Shown here one piece after another: positions 17,894 through 27,800 of a stretch of DNA of 64,000 nucleotides. This DNA is from Ciceribacter thiooxidans (GTDB lineage: Bacteria; Pseudomonadota; Alphaproteobacteria; Rhizobiales; Rhizobiaceae). A program made the position numbers and the translations under genes. The stretch spans positions 292,001-356,000 of the forward strand of contig NZ_CP059896.1 of assembly GCF_014126615.1 (NCBI RefSeq). Reading direction: 5' to 3'. Position 1 is the first letter of the stretch. Each line of letters begins with the position of its first letter. The notes beneath the pieces are model-generated. The model was not told where the DNA came from. It worked only from the letters and a program-made list of their open reading frames with translations, and searched no databases.

Positions 17894-18789
17894 TCCGCAA
17901 TGGAGTCGTTATCGACGATACGTTTGCCGAGGCCTTCGGCATGCGGGCGACCGCCATCATCATTACCGCTCCGACGCTCAAATGGGCCCGGCAGGCGGCG
18001 ATCACGATGACCGGCTTTGCCACCTCGGTCATCGGCTGCGGATGCGAGGCGGGCATTGACATGGACCTGTCCGAGACCGAGACGCCGGACGGCCGCCCCG
18101 GTTGCCGGGTCATGCTGTTCGCGATGGGAACGGACGAGTTGCAGAAGCAGCTGAAAACGCGTCTGGGGCAATGTGTTCTGACCTCGCCCGGCAGCGCCTG
18201 CTTTGCGGGTCTGGAAGGCAGTGCTCCACTCGATCTCGGTTCGGCACTCCGCTACTTCGGCGACGGCTGGCAGATATCCAAGAAATTCGGCGGCAGGCAT
18301 TACTGGCGTGTCCCCGTGATGGATGGAGAGTTCCTCTGTGAGGCGACGACGGGGCTGACCAAGCAGGCCGTGGGCGGCGGCAACATGCTGCTTCTCGCCG
18401 CCGACTGGGCGCGAGCGCTCAAGGCAGCCGAGACCGCCGTTGCCGCCATCGAGAAGGTTCCGGGGGTCATCATGCCCTTCCCGGGCGGGATCGTGCGCTC
18501 CGGCTCGAAGGTCGGCGGTAAGTACAAGGGGATGATGGCGTCGACCAACGACGCCTTCGCGCCGACGCTCAAGGGAGCTGTGAAGACGGCGCTCGAGCCC
18601 GGCACCAATGCGGTGCTGGAGATCGTGATCGACGGCGAGACCAGCGATGCGGTCTCGGACGCGATGCGTGCGGGACTGAAGGCCGTCGTCAAACTCGGAC
18701 CGAAACAGGGGGCCCTCAGGATCAGCGCCGGCAATTACGGCGGCAAGCTCGGCAAGTTCCATTACCACCTCAGGGAGCTGCTGCCATGA
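17881..18789 (+). CDS. fhcD: Formylmethanofuran--H4MPT N-formyltransferase
   Basis: The 302-residue enzyme moves the formyl group from formyl-H4MPT to the methanofuran analogue inside the Fhc complex. It matches Ftr throughout: IDDTFAEAFGMRATAIIITA near the start, SVIGCGCEAGIDM, HYWRVPVMDGEFLCE, VIMPFPGGIVRSGSKVGGKYK and the C-terminal ISAGNYGGKLGKFHYHLREL cut as GNYGGKLGKFHYHLREL. ATG 17881 lies within the end of fhcA, and the stop shares ATGA with fhcC. The length is normal. Confidence 0.96.
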   Translation: MQQLIRNGVVIDDTFAEAFGMRATAIIITAPTLKWARQAAITMTGFATSVIGCGCEAGIDMDLSETETPDGRPGCRVMLFAMGTDELQKQLKTRLGQCVLTSPGSACFAGLEGSAPLDLGSALRYFGDGWQISKKFGGRHYWRVPVMDGEFLCEATTGLTKQAVGGGNMLLLAADWARALKAAETAVAAIEKVPGVIMPFPGGIVRSGSKVGGKYKGMMASTNDAFAPTLKGAVKTALEPGTNAVLEIVIDGETSDAVSDAMRAGLKAVVKLGPKQGALRISAGNYGGKLGKFHYHLRELLP

Positions 18790-19601
18790 AGCCGCTGACG
18801 TTTAGGCTTCTCGCGGAGCCCGGGGAAAGGCTCGATCTATCGGCGCTCGTTCCGGATCGTTTGGCAGGTCAGCCGGTGTCGGATATCGCCGCCCTTCCGG
18901 TCGGAACGACGCGGACTGGCGTCAAGGTCGGCGACCTCTTCAGGATAACGGGCAAGGATGCATCGTCCCTTGTCTTTGACGGAGGATCGCGGCGCTTCGA
19001 TCAGGTCGGAGCGGGCATGACGTCCGGCAGCATCCGGGTCGTCGGGGACGTCGGTTTCAGGGCGGGACGGGCAATGGGCGGCGGTACGCTGGTCATCGAG
19101 GGCAGCGCGGGCGAGGAACTCGGTTCCGGTCTCTCGGGCGGCCGTATCGAGGTGACCGGCAATGCCGGGGATCGCCTCGGTGCTCCGCTGGCCGGTGAGT
19201 TGCAGGGTGTCAGTGGCGGGACGATCGTCGTTCGTGGCAAAGCCGGGCATCGTGCCGGAGAGAAAATGCGGCGCGGACTGATCGCGGTGCTCAAGGGATG
19301 CGGCGATCATCTCGGCCTCGGCATGATCGCCGGAACCATCGTCGTCACGGGACGGGTCGGTGCCATGCCCGGTTATCTGATGAAACGTGGCTCGTTGCTC
19401 CTCGACCGGCGGCCGGACGTACTTTCGCCGACATTCGTCGACGGCGGCAACGCGGACATCGCGTTCTCCGGCCTGTTCGACCGTTTCCTGATTGCGGAAA
19501 AAATTCTCGACAAGCCGTTGCTGGGAACCGCGCCGACCCGCATTTGCGGCGACAATGCCGTGTTCGGAAAGGGCGAGATCATGTTTCGCCGCCGCCGATG
19601 A
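18786..19601 (+). CDS. fhcC: Formyltransferase/hydrolase complex subunit C
   Basis: The 271-residue protein has the right-handed beta-helix of FwdC and the glutamate-synthase C-terminal domain. It shows repeated turns such as MTSGSIRVVGDVGFRAGRAM, LSGGRIEVTGNAGDRLGA, VSGGTIVVRGKAGHRAGE and MIAGTIVVTGRVG. It is a structural subunit that packs against A and D. It begins within the fhcD stop (ATGA) and is the last gene of the operon. No clear terminator follows in the 123 bases before the pseudouridine synthase. Confidence 0.94.
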   Translation: MKPLTFRLLAEPGERLDLSALVPDRLAGQPVSDIAALPVGTTRTGVKVGDLFRITGKDASSLVFDGGSRRFDQVGAGMTSGSIRVVGDVGFRAGRAMGGGTLVIEGSAGEELGSGLSGGRIEVTGNAGDRLGAPLAGELQGVSGGTIVVRGKAGHRAGEKMRRGLIAVLKGCGDHLGLGMIAGTIVVTGRVGAMPGYLMKRGSLLLDRRPDVLSPTFVDGGNADIAFSGLFDRFLIAEKILDKPLLGTAPTRICGDNAVFGKGEIMFRRRR

Positions 19602-19724
19602 GCTTTCCGCAGTCGAGCCTCCTGCTTGACTTGTCGCTTCGTTCGATCAATGGCCTTTGGTCGTCGTGATCCTCTGTCACGGCGGTAGATCCGAACAACC
19701 TCGAACCAGCGCGGAAGACCACTC

Positions 19725-20477
19725 GTGGCAAGATCGGCAAAAGGCGGAACAGGCAACCGGGTGACGATCACCCGCGCGCTCTCGAAGCTCGGCTATTGCT
19801 CCCGCACCCAGGCGGAAAGGTTGCTAGCGGAAGGGCGGATCTCGGTCGCGGGGAAACCCGTTACGGATTTTGACACCTGGGTAGACATCCGCTCGGACCG
19901 TATCGAAGTCGACGGGCGTGCCGTCGCGGCGGAGGAGAAGGTCTACGTGATGCTGAACAAGCCGCGTGGCCTCGTCACCACCAGGGATGATCCGGAGGGG
20001 CGGGAGACTGTCTTTTCTCGTCTCGAAGGTACCGGGTTCGGCTTTCTTTCCCCTGTCGGGCGGCTCGACAAGGCAAGCGAAGGCTTGCTGTTGTTTACCA
20101 ATGATACGGTTTTCGCCCAGAGGCTCCTCGACCCTGCAACCCACGTGCCGAAAGTCTATCACGTGCAAGTCGGCGGGCACCTCGATGACCGCCAAGCCAG
20201 GCAGCTGGAGACTGGCGTGCTGGTGGAGGGGGAGACATGGCGTGCCGCTTCCGTCCGGGTCATCCGCCAGGGGGAAAAGAACACCTGGCTGAAAGTGACG
20301 CTCGAGGAAGGGCGAAATCGCCAGATCCGCCGGATGCTGGAGGCGATCGGTGTCGAGTGCCTACGCCTTGTCCGCGTGGCGATCGGCGAAATCGAACTCG
20401 GTGATTTGCCGAAGGGGGATGTCCGTCGCCTGACCACCGACGAGATCGCCATCCTGCGGAAAGCCACCGGATTTTGA
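19725..20477 (+). CDS. RsuA/RluE-family rRNA pseudouridine synthase
   Basis: The 250-residue protein has an N-terminal S4-type RNA-binding domain (ALSKLGYCSRTQAERLLAEG, residues 17-36) and the RsuA/RluB/E/F catalytic domain. The catalytic aspartate is in PVGRLDKASEGLLLFTND near residue 108, with YHVQVGG and GRNRQIRRMLEAIG following. It isomerises uridine in ribosomal RNA; the target position cannot be told. The start is GTG 19725. It follows fhcC by 123 bases on the same strand but belongs to general RNA modification. GACGGT-CGCC-ACCGTC (20485-20500) just after the stop may be a weak hairpin. Confidence 0.9.
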   Translation: MARSAKGGTGNRVTITRALSKLGYCSRTQAERLLAEGRISVAGKPVTDFDTWVDIRSDRIEVDGRAVAAEEKVYVMLNKPRGLVTTRDDPEGRETVFSRLEGTGFGFLSPVGRLDKASEGLLLFTNDTVFAQRLLDPATHVPKVYHVQVGGHLDDRQARQLETGVLVEGETWRAASVRVIRQGEKNTWLKVTLEEGRNRQIRRMLEAIGVECLRLVRVAIGEIELGDLPKGDVRRLTTDEIAILRKATGF

Positions 20478-20860
20478 TGCCGGTGACGGTCGCCACCGTC
20501 CGGTAGGACTTCGACTTCTGCGATCTTGGGATTCAGAATAGTTTTGGATCGCAGATCTGCACACAAATGCGGCAGATTCGTCGCGGGTACGCTCTCCGTT
20601 CTGGGAAGCCATGCGTCTTGCGGGACATACCAAAAAAGGTCGCAGCCTCGTTATCCTGCATTGCGGGACGGAATCTCAAATCTAAAACAACCGCTTATTG
20701 AACAACGAGATCACGAGGCGGATTCTCGCATACGCAAAAAGGCCAATTTCAGCTTTCTCTTTCGTAGCGTATTCGTAAATAGAGAGGTGGAGAGCTGGTT
20801 TACGGCCGGATCGTCCCCATCTATTGCCGCGGCGAAACTCTTCGGACTGTTTGGGCAGGA
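20478..20860. other. Intergenic region before the PAS protein
   Basis: This 383-base stretch is more AT-rich than its surroundings, especially 20680-20790. Apart from the short hairpin GACGGT-CGCC-ACCGTC at 20485-20500, I see no gene or RNA. It should hold the promoter of the gene at 20861. Confidence 0.5.
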
Positions 20861-21910
20861 ATGAATACCGTCATTGTTTTGGACAAGCATGCGCTCGCGC
20901 GGTTTCGGGCGGATCATCCCTGGTTGCACCTCTCAGATGACGTTGTTGAAGTCTCGCTCTATCTGGACGACAACGGAGCTCCCCTGCGTCTTGCCGGGAC
21001 ACGACTGAATGAGGGAATACTCGAAGAGGCCGACTGCGACCGGTTGCCGGCGTCGACAGCCTTCGCCATCGTGCGCAGCGCGCCGGCGATCGGGAAGGTA
21101 AGGTCCTGGATGCCTGCCGGCGAACAGGATGTGTGGCGCATCTTGCAGGACCTGATCGACATGCCGTTCGCCGTGCCCGGCGGCAGTGCCAACAAGGCCC
21201 GCTACGATCTGCTCGACGATGGCTACCGGATCGCCCGGCAGCTGACGCTCGAGGCCTTGAATTGCCGCGCCTTAAAGACGGAAGTACCGGCTGAACGTAT
21301 GCGTTTATGTCGCGCGGCCAGCTCTGTGCCGCGGACTCTAGCCGACGTCCGAGAATCGAGCAGGTCGGTTTTTCTGGAGGCGGATACCTGGCGAATGGTG
21401 GCCGTACTCAGAGACGAGTTTATGCTCGCCGGTGGCAAGAACTATCTAACTGCGGTCTCGATTCCAGAAAATGGAAAGCCGGGTATTCCTGCGGGCCTGC
21501 AGAAGGTCATCGACGAGGCGCTCTTCGACACCGCGCCCGTGGCCTTTTCTGTATCCACGACGGGGTACCAAAGCTCCCGTTTCATGAGCGTAAATCAATC
21601 CTATCTGGACCTGACCGGGCGTTCTTGGGCGGACCTCAGCGGCCGCGAAATGTTGGCAAGTGGCGTGGCCGTCGACAGCCCCGGACGCAAACGCCGTCTC
21701 GAACTGCTTCAGCAGCAGGGCGGCTACGATTCCGAGACTGCGGAGATTCGGAGAGGTGATGGCAAAACGCTTCCCGTCGTGATCTCCGCGAAACGCTTGC
21801 TTGTTGCCGGCGAGGCCTACGACCTGGAGGCCATTTTTGCTCTCCATCGGAATGCGCCCGTACCAGACGGCTCCGGCAATGTCGTTCGCCTTCTGCAGCC
21901 TGCCGGCTGA
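20861..21910 (+). CDS. PAS-domain protein with unrecognised N-terminal part
   Basis: I recognise only the C-terminal third. Residues 235-330 look like a PAS domain, with SRFMSVNQSYLDLTGRSWADLSGREML followed by RRGDGKTLPVVISAKRLLVAGE (shown here in part: VNQSYLDLTGRSWADL and GKTLPVVISAKRL). There is no kinase, GGDEF, EAL or DNA-binding domain after it. The first 230 residues are soluble, lack a signal peptide and membrane segments, and resemble nothing I can name. CAGGA directly abuts ATG 20861, a poor ribosome site, so the start is uncertain. The gene stands alone and is convergent with the glycosylase gene. A sensory or adaptor role is only a guess. Confidence 0.65.
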   Translation: MNTVIVLDKHALARFRADHPWLHLSDDVVEVSLYLDDNGAPLRLAGTRLNEGILEEADCDRLPASTAFAIVRSAPAIGKVRSWMPAGEQDVWRILQDLIDMPFAVPGGSANKARYDLLDDGYRIARQLTLEALNCRALKTEVPAERMRLCRAASSVPRTLADVRESSRSVFLEADTWRMVAVLRDEFMLAGGKNYLTAVSIPENGKPGIPAGLQKVIDEALFDTAPVAFSVSTTGYQSSRFMSVNQSYLDLTGRSWADLSGREMLASGVAVDSPGRKRRLELLQQQGGYDSETAEIRRGDGKTLPVVISAKRLLVAGEAYDLEAIFALHRNAPVPDGSGNVVRLLQPAG

Positions 21911-21926
21911 TGCGCTGCAGAAGGTT

Positions 21927-22538
21927 TTAGGCCGGCTTATCGACGAATTTTCGGCTCACGAAGGGCGATCCGACGAGCCCGAATCTCCAAGGGCGGTCGG
22001 TTGCCTTGGTGATGCCTATTCGCCTGCCGACTGCAACAGGAGGGGTCGCAGTCGGCAGAGCAAAACCGAACGGTGGCGAAAGGAGTGGCAAGCCATCGTG
22101 TTCCCGTGTGACCGCCAACGCCTCGCACAGACGGCCGGGCCCCGAACAAAGCGTTCTGAGGTCGGTACGACCGCGCCGCATCTGCATCTCTTCAATGGCG
22201 CACCCTGGTTCGATTGCGCGGATCAGGACGGCGCTCGCCGGCCGGCAGACCACGTTGAGGCACCAGTGGATTCCATAGGAGCGGTAAACGTAGACGTGCC
22301 CGGCCGCGCCGAACATCGAACGATTTCGCGGTGTCTGGCCGCCGAAGCTGTGCGAGGCCGGATCGTCCGGCTCGTAGGCCTCCGTTTCCACTATGATGCC
22401 GCCGACGCCTTCCAGCGTAAGGGTTGCCCCTATGAGATCCCGTCCGACATCGATGGCGCTGCGGTCGAAGAAGCCGTCGAGGGCACTTCCATGCAGCGGC
22501 AACAACGGATCAGAAGTCCGGGAAGATGTCTCTGACAT
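21927..22538 (-). CDS. DNA-3-methyladenine glycosylase (AAG/MPG family)
   Basis: The 203-residue enzyme removes alkylated purines from DNA. It shows the AAG marks: [14 protein letters not shown], the catalytic glutamate in [19 protein letters not shown] (near residue 52), [21 protein letters not shown] cut as [26 protein letters not shown], and [22 protein letters not shown] 22536-22538 gives the usual length; an in-frame TTG at 22574 would add 12 residues. Neither has a strong ribosome site, and the gene overlaps the upstream small lipoprotein gene by 29 bases, so translation may be coupled. Repair of alkylated DNA beside a C1/formaldehyde block is suggestive but not evidence of a link. Confidence 0.92.
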   Translation of the reverse strand: MSETSSRTSDPLLPLHGSALDGFFDRSAIDVGRDLIGATLTLEGVGGIIVETEAYEPDDPASHSFGGQTPRNRSMFGAAGHVYVYRSYGIHWCLNVVCRPASAVLIRAIEPGCAIEEMQMRRGRTDLRTLCSGPGRLCEALAVTREHDGLPLLSPPFGFALPTATPPVAVGRRIGITKATDRPWRFGLVGSPFVSRKFVDKPA

Positions 22539-22785
22539 AGCGTCTGACGATCGTGAGGCTTCTGTCCTGTTCAATACGGTAGACCTCGATGACGGTTCGC
22601 CCGAAGCGGTCCTGGAAGCGGTGTTCGAACGTGCTGCCGACGGGTGCCTTGGTCAACTTCGTGCGCGGCTGTCCGCCATAGGTGATGCTGCCCGGCACAG
22701 GCTCCAGTTGGGGACCGCCGAGGTGCGGCGTCGCCGTACAGGATGAAAGTACGACCGCGGTCAAAACGGCAATGGTCCTTCGCAT
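22510..22785 (-). CDS. Small putative lipoprotein
   Basis: The 91-residue product has a short signal sequence ending in a lipobox (LTAVVLSSC, lipid-bearing C16), so it should be anchored in the outer or inner membrane. The mature part, [22 protein letters not shown] then [22 protein letters not shown] (given here in part: [14 protein letters not shown] and [15 protein letters not shown]), is basic and predicted rich in beta strands. ATG 22783-22785 was chosen because AAGGAG lies 7 bases upstream. It resembles small uncharacterised rhizobial lipoproteins; I know no function. It overlaps the glycosylase gene, giving a two-gene operon divergent from the TetR regulator. Confidence 0.75.
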   Translation of the reverse strand: MRRTIAVLTAVVLSSCTATPHLGGPQLEPVPGSITYGGQPRTKLTKAPVGSTFEHRFQDRFGRTVIEVYRIEQDRSLTIVRRYVRDIFPDF

Positions 22786-22953
22786 GCCCATTCTCCTTGA
22801 ACGATGACCTGAGATACCGCGAGCAACGGTGTCTGGGCAAGGAGGTTCCTCTGCCATCGTCGATGCCCCAGGCGCGGCGACATCTTTTTCCATCCGGGCG
22901 GTTGTGCTTTCGTGGTTGACGAATGTCGAGTTTTGACTTACGACTGACGAAAA

Positions 22954-23598
22954 ATGAAAAACGTCACAAATAACCAGATGGCAAGAAAGATGTCCGAAGC
23001 TGCTGACAATACCGCAGAGAACGCCAGGCAGGAAAACGTCACGCGTATCCTCGATGCGGCGGAGCGGTTGTTTCGCCACTATGGCTACTACAAGACCAAC
23101 GTCGCGGACATCGCGAAGGATCTCGGGATGTCGCCGGCGAACGTCTACCGGTTTTTTTCATCGAAGACCGAAATTCACCAGGCGCTGGCGCAGCGGATGC
23201 TGGATGCGGGCTATGAGGTGGCCCTGGCGATTGCGCGCTTGCCGGTCACTGCCGAGGAGAGGCTCCGTCGGTACGGACATGCGATGCACAACATGACCGT
23301 CGAGACGATGCTCGATCAGGAGAAGGTCCATGAGATGGTGGTTGTCGCCATCGAGGAGGAGTGGCCGGTCATCGACGCGCACGTCACCCGCCTCGACGAG
23401 GTTATTACCTCGATTATCAGGGACGGTATCGAGACCGGCGAGTTTGCGCCGCAGGACCCTGAATCTTCCGGTCGTTGCTTCAGTGCCTGTCTTGCCGTCA
23501 TCGTTCATCCGCAGATGGTGACCCAGTGCCTGATGAAGCAGAACCGCCCGAATGCTGAAGAGCTGATCGAGTTCGCTCTGAAAGCGGTGAAGAACTAG
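22954..23598 (+). CDS. TetR/AcrR family transcriptional regulator of the RND efflux operon
   Basis: The 214-residue protein has a TetR helix-turn-helix at residues 30-75 (ILDAAERLFRHYGYYKTNVAD, then IAKDLGMSPANVYRFFSSK; given in pieces: AAERLFRHYGYYKTN and LGMSPANVYRFFSSK). A helical ligand-binding domain follows. It is directly upstream of the membrane-fusion and RND permease genes, so it most likely represses them by ligand-relieved binding near its own promoter. The start is uncertain among ATG 22954, 22978 and 22990; none has a good ribosome site. Two TTGAC elements lie 18-38 bases upstream and could be promoter elements. Confidence 0.88.
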   Translation: MKNVTNNQMARKMSEAADNTAENARQENVTRILDAAERLFRHYGYYKTNVADIAKDLGMSPANVYRFFSSKTEIHQALAQRMLDAGYEVALAIARLPVTAEERLRRYGHAMHNMTVETMLDQEKVHEMVVVAIEEEWPVIDAHVTRLDEVITSIIRDGIETGEFAPQDPESSGRCFSACLAVIVHPQMVTQCLMKQNRPNAEELIEFALKAVKN

Positions 23599-23650
23599 AC
23601 CCGGTCGCTAACACCAGCCCGTCAAGCTGACAAATCAGGAGCATAGTGTG

Positions 23651-24796
23651 ATGTCGAGTGTCAAAGGAGTCGCAGGTAGGCTGCTGATCGGCCTGTCGCT
23701 GATGGCGACCGCGGCGTTGGCCTCCGGGTGCAGCGAACAGGAAAGCAAGGCCGAATCCGTTGTTCGCCCCGTCAAGGTGATCGAGGTCGCGGCCAGCGAG
23801 AAGGGGCGCAGACTGGAATACTCGGGCGCGGTCAAGGCTCGCTACGCGATCAATCTCGCTTTCCGCGTCAATGGCAAGATCACCGAACGCCCGGTTGACA
23901 TCGGCGACAGGGTCCGTCCGGGAGATATTCTGGCACGACTTGACGCCGCGGACTACGAGCTTGCGGTCACCCGTGCCGAGGCCGACCTTCGCTCGGCTAC
24001 CAAACAGGTCGGCACGCTCAGGCTGTTCAAAGAGCGCGCCGAGACCCTTTATGCGAAGAATGCTGCGTCGAAATCGGAACTCGATCAGCGCACGCTCGCC
24101 TACGACCAGGCCCTGTCGACCGAGCAATCGGCCATTTCCGCTCTCGAACAGGCAAAAAACCAGGTCGCCTATACGAAGCTTCACGCCGACATGGCCGGCA
24201 TCGTCACGGCGGTCAATGGTGAGCCCGGTCAGGTGGTCGGTTCGGGTACGCCAGTCGTGACCATCGCGATGGACGGAGAGAAGGAAGTCCAGGTTGCCGT
24301 GCCGGAGACCGACATAGCGAACTTCGCGGCGGGCGCCGCCGTCAAGGTTCGGTTTTGGTCGCAGCAAGGTACAGTGCTGGACGGTACCGTCCGGGAAGTC
24401 GCCGGCAGCGCCGATCCCCGCTCCCGAACCTTTTCCGTGCGAGTCCGCATCCCTGACGACCAACGCGTGCTGCTGGGAATGACCGCGACCGTGGAAGCAC
24501 GGGTCGGGGGCGGGCCGGCAGGGTTCGACATTCCCCTGAGCGCGCTCGCAGAAAGGGATGGCGGTCCCGTGGTCTGGCTGGTCGACCGGGACGCCGGCAC
24601 CGTCCGTCCGCGCTCCGTCCGGCTCGGCGAGTTCTCTGATGACGGCGTGATGGTGAACGAGGGACTTTCGCCCGGTGACATGGTCGTTTCGGCTGGCACC
24701 CAGTTCATGAGTGACGGCCTCAAAGTGAAAGTCTCCGCGGCCGATGCACAGCAGACGGCCGTGAATGCCGCACCGGCCGCCGCCGTGGCGCGCTGA
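23651..24796 (+). CDS. RND efflux periplasmic adaptor (membrane fusion) lipoprotein
   Basis: The 381-residue adaptor has a signal peptide with lipobox ALASGC (C27). The HlyD/AcrA layout follows: a first lipoyl half (INLAFRVNGKITERPVDIGDRV, shown as FRVNGKITERPVDIGDRV), a coiled-coil hairpin rich in Ala/Glu/Gln (residues 100-175), the second lipoyl half (YTKLHADMAGIVTAVNGEPG) and beta-barrel domains. It links the inner-membrane RND pump to an outer-membrane channel, whose gene is not here. AGGAG lies 9 bases before ATG 23651; GTG 23648 is also possible. It lies 52 bases after tetR and 38 before the pump gene, one operon. Confidence 0.92.
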   Translation: MSSVKGVAGRLLIGLSLMATAALASGCSEQESKAESVVRPVKVIEVAASEKGRRLEYSGAVKARYAINLAFRVNGKITERPVDIGDRVRPGDILARLDAADYELAVTRAEADLRSATKQVGTLRLFKERAETLYAKNAASKSELDQRTLAYDQALSTEQSAISALEQAKNQVAYTKLHADMAGIVTAVNGEPGQVVGSGTPVVTIAMDGEKEVQVAVPETDIANFAAGAAVKVRFWSQQGTVLDGTVREVAGSADPRSRTFSVRVRIPDDQRVLLGMTATVEARVGGGPAGFDIPLSALAERDGGPVVWLVDRDAGTVRPRSVRLGEFSDDGVMVNEGLSPGDMVVSAGTQFMSDGLKVKVSAADAQQTAVNAAPAAAVAR

Positions 24797-24834
24797 CGCC
24801 CGCTTCCGAAAATGTCTCTACCAGAGGGCTCCCT

Positions 24835-27800
24835 ATGAGCACGTCCGACCGAGAAAAGACGCCGTTCAACCTGTCGCGCTGGGCGATTGCGCACGGTAGT
24901 CTCGCCCGATTCCTTTTCGCGTTGATCATCGTCGCGGGAGCACTCGCGATTGCCAATATGGGGCAGAAGGAAGATCCAGACTTCACGTTCCGTGTCATGG
25001 TCGTCCAGACGGTCTGGCCCGGCGCCAGTCTCGACGAGATGCAGGATCAGGTCGTCAACAAGATCGAACGGAAGCTGCAGGAGACCCCGCACCTCGATTA
25101 CATCCATTCCTATACGCGCGCGGGGATGGCGATCACGACCGTCAACATCAAAGGCGACACCAATGCCGCGGAGGTGAAGGACGCCTTCTATCAGGTTCGC
25201 AAGAAGGTCGGCGACATCGAGCAGGAGCTGCCCGAAGGCCTGATGGGTCCTTACTTCAATGATGAATTCGGCGACACCTTCGTCACGATGCACGCTCTCT
25301 CCGGCGAGGGATACAGCTTCCCTGAACTCAAGGAGTTCGCCGTTCGGGCGCGCGACATGCTGCTCGCCACGCCGGGTGTCGAGAAGGCGGTGATCCTCGG
25401 TGATCAGCCGAGAGAGATCCACATCGACGTCTCCTCCAAGGTGCTTGCAGAGCGGGGGCTGACGCTCGCTGACCTGCAAGCCGCGCTCGCCGGGCAGAAC
25501 AATGTCGACTCGGCGGGCTCGGTGGAATCCGCCGTACGGTCAGTGCGCGTTTCGGTGGAAGGCGACCTTCGCTCGGAAGACGATGTGCGTGAATTGCGGA
25601 TCAAGGCCGGCGGCCAGGTTATTCGTCTCGGTGACATTGCCTATGTCTCGTCGGGTCTCGCCGAGCCGTATACCCGAAAGTTCCGTTTCAACGGTCATGA
25701 CAGCGTCCAGATCGGCGTCGTGATGGCGCCTGGCTTCAAGGTAACCGATGTCGGCAAGGCGATCGAGGCGACCTACGAGCGCTTCACAGCGTCGCTGCCG
25801 GTCGGCGTCTCCGTCGACCAGATTTCCAATCAGCCGGAGGTGGTGCACGAGGCTGTCGGCGAATTCTCCAGGGCCTTGATGGAGGCGCTGGTGATCGTGC
25901 TCGTCGTCTCGCTGCTATCGATCGGTTGGCGGTCGGGGATCGTCATCGCCATCACCATACCGCTGGTGCTCGCCGCGACCCTGGCCATCATGTACCAGCT
26001 CGGGATCGAGCTACAGCGCATATCGCTCGGCGCGTTGATCATTGCGCTCGGGCTGCTGGTCGACGACGCCATGATTGTCGTGGAGCTCATGGAGCGGAAG
26101 CTCGACGAAGGACTCGAGAAACTCGACGCGGCGACCTTCGCCTACTCGTCGACCGCGTTTCCGATGCTGACGGGCACGCTGATCACCGTCGCCGGCTTCA
26201 TTCCGGTGGGCTTCGCGGCGTCGACGGCAGGCGAATATGTCCGGTCGTTGTTTTACGTCGTGGGGATCGCGCTCATCACGTCCTGGTTCGTCGCCGTCTA
26301 TTTCACCCCGTGGCTCGGCCACATGATCCTCAAGCAGCGCGCGCATGCCGGGCAGGGGCACCACGATGTCTTCGACACGCCCTTCTATCGGCGACTGCAC
26401 AGCGCGGTCGGCTGGGCCGTCCGGCACCGCGTTATCGTCCTGATGCTGACACTTGCAGTTTTCGTGTCGAGCCTCTTCTCATTCACCGTCATCACCCAGA
26501 GCTTCTTTCCGAGGTCCTCTCGTCCGGAAATTCTCGTCGACATGTGGTTGCCCGAGGGAACCAGCGTGCTCGAGGTCGAACGGCAGGCGAAGGCGCTCGA
26601 AAAGCAGATTCTCGACGACCCCGACAAGACGTTCGTCGCGACCTACATCGGCGAAGGCATCCCACGCTTCTTCCTGCCGCTGGACCAGCAACTGACCAAT
26701 CCCAATTTTGCGCAGTTGCTGGTAATGGCGAAGGACGAGGATGCCCGGGAGCGTATGATCGCCAAGCTGCGCGGCATATTGGCGGAGGATTTCCCGTCCG
26801 TTCGCTCGAAGGTCGACCGCCTCTTCCTCGGCCCTCCGGTCGGCTGGCCGGTGCAGATCCGCGTCGTCGGACCGGAAAGCAGCGAGGTTCGAGCAATCGC
26901 TGACCAGGTGAAGAGCTATTTTACGCAGGACCCGCTGATCGGAACCATTCATGACGACTGGCTGGAGCCGGTGACGACGATGAAACTCGTCATTGACCAG
27001 GACAGGGCGCGGGCGCTCGGCGTTACCTCGCAGCGCGTCAGGCAGATGATCCAGGCTGCGGTTTCCGGTGTTCCGCTCGATACCTTCCGCGATGGGGATG
27101 AGACGGTCTCGATCGTCGCCCGCGAACCGGACGCTTCGCGCAATCTGCTCTCAGCGGTCCAGTCCGTCTATGTCCCGACCGATTACGGTGGCTTCGTTCC
27201 GGTCTCGCAGCTTGCGAGGGTCGAACCCGTGCTGGAGCAGGGAATCGAGTGGCGCCGCAACCGTCTACCGGCGATCACGGTGCGTGGTACGATCCCGGAC
27301 GGCGCGGAAGGCAGCGAGGTTGGGCTCAAGCTTTTCGAGCGCATGAAGGATCTGCGTGAGAGCCTGCCGGCCGGCTATGCGATCGAGATACAGGGCGGCG
27401 CGGAGGAATCGGCCGAGAGTCAGGCGTCCATCGCCGCAAAACTGCCGATCATGCTGCTGGTCACGCTGGTTCTCCTGATGGTGCAGTTGCAGCACTTCGG
27501 CAAGGCGTTGCTGGTGCTGGCGACCGGGCCGCTCGGGATCATCGGCGCGGCTGCCGCGCTGCTGATCACCGGAGCGCCCTTCGGCTTCGTGGCCATCCTC
27601 GGGGTGATCGCGCTTCTCGGCATAATCATCCGAAACTCGATCATCCTGATCGACCAGATCGATCAGGACATTGCCGCGGGGGTCTCGCGGCAAGATGCGA
27701 TCATCGGTGCCGCCGTGCGGCGTTTCCGGCCGATCGCGCTCACGGCGATGACTGCGGTGCTCGCGCTCATCCCCATTTCGCGGGGCGTGTTCTGGGGGCC

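Noticed and set aside
22841..22953. Possible TetR operator around the GACGAATGTC and GTCGAGTTTTGAC elements
   Set aside because: The half-sites are short and do not form one convincing dyad, so I did not list a site.
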